DNA of 64,000 nucleotides from Avibacterium volantium (GTDB taxonomy: Bacteria; Pseudomonadota; Gammaproteobacteria; Enterobacterales; Pasteurellaceae): the NCBI RefSeq assembly GCF_900635775.1, contig NZ_LR134167.1, forward strand, positions 1,955,001 through 2,019,000, read 5' to 3'. Both the position numbers and the translations under genes were made by a program. A model generated the notes under the pieces. It worked only from the letters and a program-made list of their open reading frames with translations. It did no database searches and was not told the origin of the DNA. This document shows, piece after piece, positions 35,823 to 43,699 of this stretch. The first letter of the stretch is position 1, and every line of letters begins with the position of its first letter.

Positions 35823-36688
35823 AATCCTTAAAACAAGATCTCAAAGCCTGGCTTCTGTTAGGAACAGGGCTTGGCACTATTTTATTATTAATGGGTTCAA
35901 CCTTTTATTTAGTGGTGGCGCAAAGTTTCGGCTTGCAAAATATGTATGGCGAACCGTCCCATTTCACCTTGGATTATTGGCAAGAAGTGCTTAGCAATCC
36001 TATCTTTCATAAGTCTTTTTGGTATTCGGTACGCGTTTCCTTTCTTGGCGCGGTATTTTCCATTTTAGTGGCTTACCCTATTGCGCTGTGGTTGCGTAAT
36101 CCAATTAAAGGCAAAGAATTTATTGTTACCTTTTTCCGTATGCCGATGCTGGTGCCGGGATTGGTTGCTGCATTCTTATTTATGAATATGATTTCCTACC
36201 ACGGCATTCTCAATGAAACCTTAGTTTGGCTCGGTATTTGGGAGCAGCCAAAATCCCTACAAAATGACAGCTTTGGCTGGGGCATTGTGATTTTGCAAAT
36301 GTGGAAAAATATTCCTTTCGCCTTAATTCTTGTTGGCGGTGCAGTGAATTCACTAAAAAGCGATCTCTTTGATGCGGCGTCAAATCTGGGTTCAAACAGT
36401 TGGCAGCGTTTTATTTATGTGATTTTCCCTCTCACACTTGGGGCGGTGCAAGTTTCCTTTATTTTGATTTTTATCGGTGCATTAGGGGATTTCGCCTTTT
36501 ATAGCATTGCCGGCCCACGCGATACCTATTCTCTGGCTCGTTTTATGCAAATGAGCGCCTATGAATTTGAAGAATGGAACCAAAGTGCGGTGTTAGCAAT
36601 GGTAATTATGCTCACCTCTGCACTCGCGTCAATTTTAATCACGCTGATTATTCGTCCATTATCTGTTAAACGAGGAGCGGTAAAATGA
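35819..36688 (+). CDS. ABC importer permease 1 (PotB type)
   Basis: 289 residues with six membrane segments. The cytoplasmic coupling EAA-like loop is seen in LFDAASNLGSNSWQRFIYVIFPL. Starts with ATGA overlap of the ATPase stop (4 bp) and ends in a 4-bp overlap with permease 2, so the three genes are translationally coupled. Confidence 0.9.
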   Translation: MKSLKQDLKAWLLLGTGLGTILLLMGSTFYLVVAQSFGLQNMYGEPSHFTLDYWQEVLSNPIFHKSFWYSVRVSFLGAVFSILVAYPIALWLRNPIKGKEFIVTFFRMPMLVPGLVAAFLFMNMISYHGILNETLVWLGIWEQPKSLQNDSFGWGIVILQMWKNIPFALILVGGAVNSLKSDLFDAASNLGSNSWQRFIYVIFPLTLGAVQVSFILIFIGALGDFAFYSIAGPRDTYSLARFMQMSAYEFEEWNQSAVLAMVIMLTSALASILITLIIRPLSVKRGAVK

Positions 36689-37527
36689 ACAAAATACAAA
36701 GCAAAAACACACGTTTAATCAACCGCATTGTGCTGATCTTTTTTGTGGTAGTAAATTTTGTTTGGCTCGTTTTGCCGTTCCTAATGGCAGGATTATGGTC
36801 GCTTGTTGATCCACAACATCCTTGGAGCTATCCAGATATTTTCCCGCCTGTGCTTTCTTTTGAACGTTGGCATTATGTATGGGAAAACACCGCACTGAAA
36901 GAAGCAATGTTGAATAGCTACACCATTGCACCGATTGTTTCTTTAATCGCCATCACCCTTGCCTTGCCAACAGCCTATGCCTTTGGTCGAATGGAGTTTC
37001 GTGGTAAAAAAATTGCCGAACTCATCACCTTAATTCCTTTGGTGATCCCGGGAATGATCATTGCGCTATTCTTTAGTGCGGTGTTAATTCAGTTAAATAT
37101 TAACAATCCAATGATCGGCATTATTATCGGGCATACGGTAATGACATTACCTTACGCGATTCGCATTTTATCTTCAGGATTTTCTTCCGTGCCACAAGAT
37201 TTAATTGATGCAAGTCGCGATCTTGGTGCGTCAAAATTCACTACCTTTAAAGATGTTTATCTACCTATGCTAAAACCTGCATTTTTGGCGTCAATTATTT
37301 TCTGTTTAGTGAAAAGTATCGAAGAATTTAGTATTTCTTTTGTCATCGGTTCACCAGATTTTATCACCGTTCCAACCATACTTTACTCTTTCTTGGGCTA
37401 CTCTTTCATTCGCCCAAATGCCGCCGTGGTATCGATCATCTTATTAATTCCAAACGTTATCTTGCTATTAATTATTGAGCGTTTATTGAAAGGTAACTAT
37501 TTATCACAATCCACAGGCAAAGCCTGA
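36685..37527 (+). CDS. ABC importer permease 2 (PotC type)
   Basis: 280 residues with six membrane segments. Coupling loop is LIDASRDLGASKFTTFKDVYLPML near residue 172. It pairs with permease 1 to form the channel. The binding-protein gene follows after 20 bp with RBS AGAGGAG. Confidence 0.9.
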   Translation: MNKIQSKNTRLINRIVLIFFVVVNFVWLVLPFLMAGLWSLVDPQHPWSYPDIFPPVLSFERWHYVWENTALKEAMLNSYTIAPIVSLIAITLALPTAYAFGRMEFRGKKIAELITLIPLVIPGMIIALFFSAVLIQLNINNPMIGIIIGHTVMTLPYAIRILSSGFSSVPQDLIDASRDLGASKFTTFKDVYLPMLKPAFLASIIFCLVKSIEEFSISFVIGSPDFITVPTILYSFLGYSFIRPNAAVVSIILLIPNVILLLIIERLLKGNYLSQSTGKA

Positions 37528-37547
37528 TTTCCACCAGAGGAGAAACA

Positions 37548-38633
37548 ATGATGAAAACTCGTCTTATCAAAACCGCATTAATCAGTTTAGGGCTAACCAC
37601 CGCCCTGTACGTTTCGGCTTCCCAAGATCTCAGCCAAAAAAGCTGGGAAGAGATTGTGGCGCAAGCTAAACAAGAAGGCTCGGTAACCTTTAGCGTGTGG
37701 TATTTACAACCGCAATTCCGTCTTTTTGTCAAAGATTTTGAAAAAGCCTATGGCATCAAAGTGAAAATTCCTGAAGGCACTTTAGACGGCAATATGAATA
37801 AGCTGATCGCAGAAAAATCCCTCGCGAAAGGAAAAATGGACGTGATCGCCATCGCAGCCGACAATTATCCTATCGTGCAGAAAAATGATGTGTTACGAAA
37901 TCTCAACAGCTTGCCTAATTTCGCTCAAGCCAACCACGCTTTGCAAGGAGTGAAATTTGGCAATCACGCAATGGGCTTTTGGGGCAACCAAACGGGCTTC
38001 GCTTATGATCCAATGCGGGTGAGTGAAGATCAACTGCCACAAACCTGGGCGGAAACTGAAACCTATATCCAAACTCACCCGAAAAAATTTGGTTACGCTG
38101 ATCCAAATGGTGGGGCTTCGGGCAAAGCCTTTATTTTCCAAGCCTTGCTCAACATCAGTGGTAATTATGATTATCAAAACACACCTTTTGACGCAGCTCA
38201 AACCGAAAAATGGCAAAGCACTTGGGATTGGTTTAATCAAAATAAACAAAATATGGTACGCACCGCCTCGAACGCGGACAGCTTAACACGCTTAAATGAT
38301 GGTGAATTAGACATTGTTTCCGCGTGGCAAGATCATTTATTTAGCCTACAAAAACAAGGCGCGGTAACACCAAGATTGAAATTCTATGTGCCAAAATTTG
38401 GTATGCCGGGCGGCGGTAATGTGGTGGTTGTCGCACAAAATGCCCCACACCCTGCGGCAAGTTTAGTGTTTACCAACTGGCTAGTTTCACCTGAAACGCA
38501 ACAAAAATTAGCCGACCATTTTGGTATCCGCCCATTAAATGCCGAAGTGGGCGAAGCGGATATTCCATTCTTCCCACTAGATTGGAGCAAAGCCGCCATT
38601 GCTGATTTTACCAAAGAAGTGATCGCCAAATAA
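37548..38633 (+). CDS. ABC importer periplasmic solute-binding protein
   Basis: 361 residues with a Sec signal peptide (MMKTRLIKTALISLGLTTAL, cleavage near YVSA-SQ). The mature part is a two-domain family 1-type binding protein: WEEIVAQAKQEGSVTFSVWYL, FVKDFEKAYGIKVKI, a PNGGASGKAF loop and a C-terminal SPETQQKLADHFGIRPL. Such sequences range over polyamines, iron, phosphonates and sugar phosphates, and I cannot name the ligand. Divergent GDPD and the following periplasmic acid phosphatase suggest a phosphorylated organic compound. Ends at a strong terminator. Confidence 0.88.
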   Translation: MMKTRLIKTALISLGLTTALYVSASQDLSQKSWEEIVAQAKQEGSVTFSVWYLQPQFRLFVKDFEKAYGIKVKIPEGTLDGNMNKLIAEKSLAKGKMDVIAIAADNYPIVQKNDVLRNLNSLPNFAQANHALQGVKFGNHAMGFWGNQTGFAYDPMRVSEDQLPQTWAETETYIQTHPKKFGYADPNGGASGKAFIFQALLNISGNYDYQNTPFDAAQTEKWQSTWDWFNQNKQNMVRTASNADSLTRLNDGELDIVSAWQDHLFSLQKQGAVTPRLKFYVPKFGMPGGGNVVVVAQNAPHPAASLVFTNWLVSPETQQKLADHFGIRPLNAEVGEADIPFFPLDWSKAAIADFTKEVIAK

Positions 38634-38642
38634 TATTATTGA

Positions 38643-38674
38643 TGAGTTAAGGTTCTGCCTTAACTCATTTTTTT
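38643..38674 (+). terminator. Intrinsic terminator after the ABC importer operon
   Basis: TGAGTTAAGG / CCTTAACTCA, a 10-bp perfect stem with a 5-nt loop followed by a T7 run. Confidence 0.9.
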
Positions 38675-38818
38675 CTCTCTTTTTTTGATTATTGTTGCAA
38701 CAAAATCCATTTAGATTTAACGTTGTTATTGCAAAAGTGCGGTTAAAAATTTTGCAATTTTTATGGCATTTAGTGCAAATAATGCCCCTTCCTTTCTCTC
38801 AATATTGGAGGACATTCT

Positions 38819-40129
38819 ATGAAAAAACTCACCTTAAGCCTTAATTTAGTTAGCTTACTTAGCTGCTCACTGTTTTATGCAACCAATCTTAATGCTGCGC
38901 CTAATGTGCCTGACAATCCCCAAGCACAAGCGCTGCAATTAGAAAAAATTGTGATTTTCAGCCGACACGGTATTCGCACGCCCTTAGTTGGTAAAGACAG
39001 CATTTTATCCCAAGCTACCCCTTATCAATGGGTAAAATGGCAGGATAAAACGGGCTATCTCACCGCTAAAGGTGCAAGATTAGAAAAATTATTCGCGGCG
39101 TACTGGTCTGAATGGTTGCAACAAACAGGAATTCTTTCCTCACAATGCCCGAAAAACGATCTCTTTATTTACACCAATGCTCGTCCACGCACCATTGATA
39201 CTGGCGTAAGTTTCGCTAAAGGGGCTTATTCACATTGTGCAATAAGAGTCAATTATCTGGGCGAATATAACACGATGGATAACACCTTTAATCCCGTGAT
39301 TCGCAGCAAAGTAGATAAAGCCTTTGAACAAAAAGCACGCAAAGCGGTAGATGAATTAGTGGGCGAAGGTGGATTTGCACAACTCAACAGGCATCTACAA
39401 AGCAATTTCAACGAACTCGCGCAAGCCTTAAATCAAGGACAATCGCCATTATGCCAAGAAAAACAATTGTGTAATTTAGACCAAGAAGCCAATACGCTCA
39501 CTTTCACCCAAGGCAAAGAGCCTAAAACCACAGGTGCGTTACGTGATGGCACAGGTGCGGCAGATAGTTTCCTACTACAATATTACGAAGGCTTCCCAGC
39601 CAAAGAAGTGGCTTGGGGACGCATTGATAACCAAGAAAGCTGGAAAAAAATTGTTGATATAAAAGAGCGTTACAACCAATTATTATTCGGCACGCAAGTA
39701 ATGGCAAAAGAAGCCGCAACGCCATTGCTCACCTTTATTCAAAACAGCTTCAAAGATTATGGTTATCAGCACCCTTACATTGAAAAAGCTCGCAAGTCGA
39801 AAGTGGTATTATTAGTCGGACATGATTCCAATGTTGGCTCGCTCTTACCATTATTGAAAGTGAAACCTTATCATCTGCCCGATCAGCTAGAAACCACGCC
39901 AATTAGTGGTAAAGTGGCATTTGAGAAATGGGTGAACGCAAAAGGCGAAGCCTTTATGAAAGTGGAATATGTTTATCAAACCATTGATCAATTACGCAAC
40001 GGCACGAAACTTTCTTTGACTAATCCCCCAAATCGTATAACCTTACAGCTTGAAGATTGCCCAACCAACGCGCAAGGTCTATGCAAAATGGAAGATTTTT
40101 ACCAAGCCGTTGAAAACGCCTTAAAATAA
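38819..40129 (+). CDS. Periplasmic histidine acid phosphatase (Agp-like glucose-1-phosphatase type)
   Basis: 436 residues with a Sec signal peptide ending near residue 27 (NLNAA). The branch 2 histidine phosphatase motif is SRHGIRTP near residue 49 with the nucleophilic His; the C-terminal proton-donor motif is GHDSNVGSLL near 336. HDSN is the form found in glucose-1-phosphatase (Agp) rather than the HDTN of phytase AppA. It hydrolyses phosphate monoesters in the periplasm. It has its own promoter region (~185 bp) after the ABC operon, and the ROK regulator gene follows. RBS is GGAGGA. Confidence 0.9.
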   Translation: MKKLTLSLNLVSLLSCSLFYATNLNAAPNVPDNPQAQALQLEKIVIFSRHGIRTPLVGKDSILSQATPYQWVKWQDKTGYLTAKGARLEKLFAAYWSEWLQQTGILSSQCPKNDLFIYTNARPRTIDTGVSFAKGAYSHCAIRVNYLGEYNTMDNTFNPVIRSKVDKAFEQKARKAVDELVGEGGFAQLNRHLQSNFNELAQALNQGQSPLCQEKQLCNLDQEANTLTFTQGKEPKTTGALRDGTGAADSFLLQYYEGFPAKEVAWGRIDNQESWKKIVDIKERYNQLLFGTQVMAKEAATPLLTFIQNSFKDYGYQHPYIEKARKSKVVLLVGHDSNVGSLLPLLKVKPYHLPDQLETTPISGKVAFEKWVNAKGEAFMKVEYVYQTIDQLRNGTKLSLTNPPNRITLQLEDCPTNAQGLCKMEDFYQAVENALK

Positions 40130-40172
40130 TACCGCACTTTTCGTTGTGCGAGTTAAGGTAACATTGAGGGAT

Positions 40173-40205
40173 AAGCCTCTCTGATCGCAAAGCGAGGCTT
40201 TTATT
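40173..40205 (+). terminator. Terminator after the acid phosphatase gene
   Basis: AAGCCTC / GAGGCTT stem with a 14-nt loop and TTTTATTT after it. It ends 16 bp before the ROK gene start, so that gene must be read through or have a promoter within this short region. Confidence 0.75.
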
Positions 40206-40221
40206 TCATAAAGACAACAAA

Positions 40222-41307
40222 ATGAAAAAAGAAAATTCCGTATTTAATTTAAAATCCAGCGAAAAATTGTTATTACGCCTCATACGTCAATATTCCCCTT
40301 CACGCAAGGAATTAAGTGCTTTGTCGGGCTTAACGGCAGGGGCAGTAACGCAATATTGCCGCAAACTGCTGTTTCTCGGCTTAATTAAAGAAACGGAGAA
40401 AATGGTAAAAAAACGGGGAACGCCCTCTTTTCATTTAACTTTAAATCCCAATGCTTGTTGCTCGATTGGTATCACCTTTTCAGATAACTCATTTCAGCTC
40501 GCAATCGTGGATTTTATTGGCAATAAAATTGCCAATGAACGCTATGTTTACCACAATAGCGTGCAATTTGATGAATTATGCCAACAAATTCGCACCGCAC
40601 TTCAGCAACTTTTAGACAAAAAATTTCTCGCTGAAGCAAAAATTCTCGGCATCGGTTTTTCTCTTTCTGGCTACCTATTGGCCGATCAATCCATTTCCTC
40701 CCCTTGGTTTCCGTTATTACAAAATATCCCTAACTTAGCCAACGTATTCAGCGAAAAACTGGGCTATCCTTGCTACATCGAAAACAACATTAACACCGTT
40801 GCCTTAGGGGAATATTATTCAGGTTTATGGAATGATATTGAAGATATGGTGGTGATTAGCCTTGATTTTGGTATCGGCGCGGGGATTATTTCACAAGGTA
40901 AGCTAATCCGTGGCGGTTTCGGCAATGCAGGGGAAATCGGCTTATTATTTCCTTATGGCTCCCCACGCCCAAGTTGGAAAGATCTGAAAGAAAAACTTGG
41001 CGAAGAAAATCAGAACGCTAACCTACTCGACAACTCAGCGGTAAAAACTTGGCTTGAACATAGCCAACCCCAAGTGTTATCGCTCATTCTCTCCGCCATT
41101 GCGTGGCTTGATCCAAAAGTAATCGCCCTAACAGGAATGTTGCCCCAAACGCTAATCAATCAACTAATTGATTATGTTAAAAATGCAGAACAAGTGCAAA
41201 ATATCAACCGCACTTCAGCACAACTCAGTGCCTCAAAAATAAAATTTGAAGATATTTCCATCGGCGCTGCCATTGTGCCAATTTATCACTTCTTACAAGA
41301 TGGATGA
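40222..41307 (+). CDS. ROK-family transcriptional regulator
   Basis: 361 residues. An N-terminal winged helix-turn-helix (LLRLIRQYSPSRKELSALSGLTAGAVTQYCRKL in parts) is joined to a ROK sugar-kinase-like domain: IENNINTVALGEYYSG, then VVISLDFGIGAGIISQGKLIRGG and FGNAGEIG. The ROK zinc motif CxCGxxGCxE expected after the last of these is missing: the sequence continues LLFPYGSPRP. Likely a sugar-responsive repressor of the NagC/Mlc/XylR kind with no kinase activity. It could control the neighbouring phosphatase or ABC genes. RBS is AAAGAC, weak. Confidence 0.82.
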   Translation: MKKENSVFNLKSSEKLLLRLIRQYSPSRKELSALSGLTAGAVTQYCRKLLFLGLIKETEKMVKKRGTPSFHLTLNPNACCSIGITFSDNSFQLAIVDFIGNKIANERYVYHNSVQFDELCQQIRTALQQLLDKKFLAEAKILGIGFSLSGYLLADQSISSPWFPLLQNIPNLANVFSEKLGYPCYIENNINTVALGEYYSGLWNDIEDMVVISLDFGIGAGIISQGKLIRGGFGNAGEIGLLFPYGSPRPSWKDLKEKLGEENQNANLLDNSAVKTWLEHSQPQVLSLILSAIAWLDPKVIALTGMLPQTLINQLIDYVKNAEQVQNINRTSAQLSASKIKFEDISIGAAIVPIYHFLQDG

Positions 41308-41316
41308 GTAAATAAT

Positions 41317-41359
41317 AAAGTGCGGTGCAAAAATCAGAAAAATTTGCACCGCACTTTTT
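41317..41359. terminator. USS-pair terminator after the ROK gene
   Basis: AAAGTGCGGTGCAAA / TTTGCACCGCACTTT, a 15-bp perfect stem holding two complete uptake signals, 11-nt loop, followed by TT-C-TTT. Confidence 0.87.
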
Positions 41360-41426
41360 CTTTATCTTGTTGTTGAGCGTAATGCAAAATAGCATTACAA
41401 TTATCACAAAAATCAAAGGAGGAAAA

Positions 41427-41669
41427 ATGGCAACACTTAATATTCGCCTTGATGACGAACTAAAACAAGAAGCTTATGCGGCATTACAGAAAATGAACCT
41501 GACACCAAGTGAAGCGGTAAGATTATTATTCCAATATGTCGCACAAAATAATAAATTTCCTATTCAAACGGTGTTAGTCAATGATGAAGATCTTGAATTG
41601 CTCGAAACAGTACGTCATCGCCTAGCCCACCCAGAAAAAGGCATTAAGGTTAGCTTCGATGAACTATGA
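41427..41669 (+). CDS. relB: RelB/DinJ-family antitoxin
   Basis: 80 residues from the ATG at 41427, placed 7 bases after AGGAGG. The longer frame from 41325 runs back into the USS-pair terminator and is rejected. The N-terminal ribbon-helix-helix pattern is LNIRLDDELKQEAYAALQKMNLTPSEAVRLLFQYV; the C-terminal part is the toxin-binding tail. RelB neutralises RelE and represses the operon. It overlaps the toxin start by 11 bp, the usual coupled arrangement. Confidence 0.88.
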   Translation: MATLNIRLDDELKQEAYAALQKMNLTPSEAVRLLFQYVAQNNKFPIQTVLVNDEDLELLETVRHRLAHPEKGIKVSFDEL

Positions 41670-41988
41670 GCTAGTTTTTGATCCAAGGGCGTTAAAAGAA
41701 TGGCGTAAACTTGATGAAAATATAAAAGCACAATTTAAGAAAAAATTGGCTGAGATTTTGCGTAATCCTCACATTGAAGCTAATCGGCTTAGTCATTTTC
41801 CTGATTGCTATAAGATAAAACTACGCAATGCGGGATACCGTTTGATTTATCAAGTTCAAGATGAGCAAGTGATTGTTTTTGTTGTGGCTATCGGTAAACA
41901 AGAAAACAACCAAGCTTACAAAGAGGCAAAAAAAAGCTATAAAAAATCCGTACTGTTGTACGGATTTTTTGTATTTGCTTTACGCTGA
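41659..41988 (+). CDS. relE: RelE-family mRNA interferase toxin with extended C-terminus
   Basis: 109 residues. The RelE/ParE fold is seen in YELVFDPRALKEWRKLDENIKAQFKKKL, LRNPH, FPDCYKIKLRNAGYRLIYQV and VFVVAIGKQENNQAYKEA. RelE cleaves mRNA in the ribosomal A site. Canonical E. coli RelE has 95 residues; here the frame goes on through a perfect terminator hairpin (41941-41970), which encodes the last KKSVLLYGFFV-like tail. Stop TGA is at 41986-41988, four bases from the efp end on the opposite strand. The tail could be harmless or could alter activity. Confidence 0.85.
   Translation: MNYELVFDPRALKEWRKLDENIKAQFKKKLAEILRNPHIEANRLSHFPDCYKIKLRNAGYRLIYQVQDEQVIVFVVAIGKQENNQAYKEAKKSYKKSVLLYGFFVFALR
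41941..41970. terminator. Terminator hairpin inside the 3' end of relE
   Basis: AAAAAATCCGTAC / GTACGGATTTTTT, a 13-bp perfect stem with a TGTT loop, bounded by A6 and T6. It terminates relBE before its reading frame ends, and would also serve efp from the other side. Confidence 0.85.
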
Positions 41989-41991
41989 AAA

Positions 41992-42558
41992 TTACTTCAC
42001 ACGCGAAACATATTCACCAGAACGGGTATCAACTTTGATCACTTCGCCTGTTTGTACGAATAATGGCACGCGCACTACTGCACCAGTGCTTAATGTGGCT
42101 GGTTTGCCGCCTGTTCCTGCGGTGTCGCCTTTTAAGCCAGGATCGGTATCCACGATTTCTAATTCCACAAAGTTTGGTGGGGTTACAGAAATTGGTGCGC
42201 CGTTCCATAGGGTTACGATACAATCTGCTTGGTCTAATAACCATTTTTCTGCATCGCCCACCGCTTTTGCATCTGCTGAATATTGTTCAAATGTTTCTGG
42301 GTGCATAAAGTACCAGAAAGCGTCATCTTTGTAAGAATAGGTTAAGTTTAAATCCATTACGTCAGCCGCTTCCACAGACGTACCTGATTTAAAGTTCACA
42401 TCTAACACTTTGCCAGAAATTAATTTACGAATGCGAGTACGGGTAAACGCTTGACCTTTTCCCGGTTTTACAAATTCATTTTCAACGATCACGCAAGGCT
42501 CGCCATCTTGCATAAATTTTAGACCTGGTTTGAAGTCAGTGGTAGTATATGTAGCCAT
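41992..42558 (-). CDS. efp: Elongation factor P
   Basis: 188 residues from the ATG at 42556-42558 (GAGGATA upstream). The modified lysine K34 lies in VKPGKGQAF. The KOW-like N-terminal domain and two OB domains are of normal length. EF-P relieves ribosome stalling at polyproline; K34 is beta-lysylated by EpmA after EpmB converts lysine. The 63-base upstream extension of the frame is not coding. It is divergent from epmB with only ~35 bp between, as in Haemophilus. Confidence 0.96.
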   Translation of the reverse strand: MATYTTTDFKPGLKFMQDGEPCVIVENEFVKPGKGQAFTRTRIRKLISGKVLDVNFKSGTSVEAADVMDLNLTYSYKDDAFWYFMHPETFEQYSADAKAVGDAEKWLLDQADCIVTLWNGAPISVTPPNFVELEIVDTDPGLKGDTAGTGGKPATLSTGAVVRVPLFVQTGEVIKVDTRSGEYVSRVK

Positions 42559-42592
42559 ATTATCCTCAAATAAAAAGAGATTGTTTTTAAAA

Positions 42593-43606
42593 GTGCGTAT
42601 TTTAACCCGAAATATCCCCATTAGAGAAGTAGAAAATTGGGCAGTTCATCTCGCAAATGCCATTTCCGATCCCAAAGTCTTGCTGGAACACTTAAATCTT
42701 CCCCTTTCTCTTTTTGAAAAAGATTTTGCGGCCCGCAAGCTGTTTGCGTTGCGTGTTCCCTTGCCTTTTGTGGAACGAATGGAAAAAGGCAACCCGAATG
42801 ATCCGCTCTTTTTGCAGGCAATGACGTCTCATTTAGAATTTGTGCAAGAGGAAGGATTTAGCAAAGATCCCTTAGAAGAACAACAAACCGTCGCGCCAAA
42901 TATTTTGCATAAATACCATAACCGTTTGTTATTTATGGTAAAAAATAGCTGCGCGATTAATTGTCGCTACTGTTTCCGCCGCCATTTTCCTTATGCCGAA
43001 AACAAGGGCGATAAGAAAAATTGGCAAAAAGCCTTGGACTATATTGCGCAACATTCAGAAATTGATGAAGTGATTTTCTCTGGCGGCGATCCGCTTATGG
43101 CGAAAGATCACGAGCTACAATGGCTGCTAAAACAATTAGAAAAAATCCCGCACTTACAGCGTTTACGCATTCACAGCCGTTTACCGGTGGTGATTCCGCA
43201 GCGTATCACTGAGGAACTTTGCGAACTGCTGGCGCAATCTCGTTTGCAAACGGTGTTGGTTACCCACATCAATCACCCCAATGAAATTGATGAGCATTTG
43301 GCACACGCAATGGTGAAGCTGAAAAATGCGGGCGTAACCTTGCTTAACCAAGCGGTGATGCTGAAAAATATAAACGACAATGCCCACACGCTAAAGGCCT
43401 TGAGTGAGCAACTTTTTCGCATAGGCATTCTGCCCTATTACTTGCATTTGTTTGATAAAGTGGAAGGCGCGAGCCATTTTTATCTTGATGATGAAAGTGC
43501 GGTGGAAATTTACAAAGAATTACAAAAGCTCACTTCAGGCTATCTAGTGCCGAAATTAGCACGCGAAATTGCCAATGAGCCGAATAAAACCTTATATTCC
43601 GCTTAA
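42593..43606 (+). CDS. epmB: EF-P (R)-beta-lysine formation: lysine 2,3-aminomutase EpmB
   Basis: 337 residues from the GTG at 42593; a TTG at 42581 is an alternative. Alignment with E. coli EpmB (342 residues) supports a start at [16 protein letters not shown]. The radical SAM motif is [17 protein letters not shown], followed by [25 protein letters not shown] and HINHPNEID. It converts alpha-lysine to (R)-beta-lysine, which EpmA attaches to EF-P K34. EpmA is not in this window. The longer frame from 42530 overlaps efp on the other strand and is an artefact. One USS copy lies near the 3' end. Confidence 0.93.
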   Translation: MRILTRNIPIREVENWAVHLANAISDPKVLLEHLNLPLSLFEKDFAARKLFALRVPLPFVERMEKGNPNDPLFLQAMTSHLEFVQEEGFSKDPLEEQQTVAPNILHKYHNRLLFMVKNSCAINCRYCFRRHFPYAENKGDKKNWQKALDYIAQHSEIDEVIFSGGDPLMAKDHELQWLLKQLEKIPHLQRLRIHSRLPVVIPQRITEELCELLAQSRLQTVLVTHINHPNEIDEHLAHAMVKLKNAGVTLLNQAVMLKNINDNAHTLKALSEQLFRIGILPYYLHLFDKVEGASHFYLDDESAVEIYKELQKLTSGYLVPKLAREIANEPNKTLYSA

Positions 43607-43699
43607 TTCAGCATAGAACAATGGCGAAATATCCTTTAAAATACGCAAAATTTACACCGCACTTTAGTTTAGTGCTTTTATTAACATAAGGTATCAACT

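Noticed and set aside
36210..36395. Small antisense frame within the ABC permease gene
   Set aside because: Overlaps a well-supported coding gene and has no independent signal.
41325..41426. 34-residue N-terminal extension of RelB
   Set aside because: It covers the USS-pair terminator; AGGAGG and the RHH start at 41427 fix the true start.
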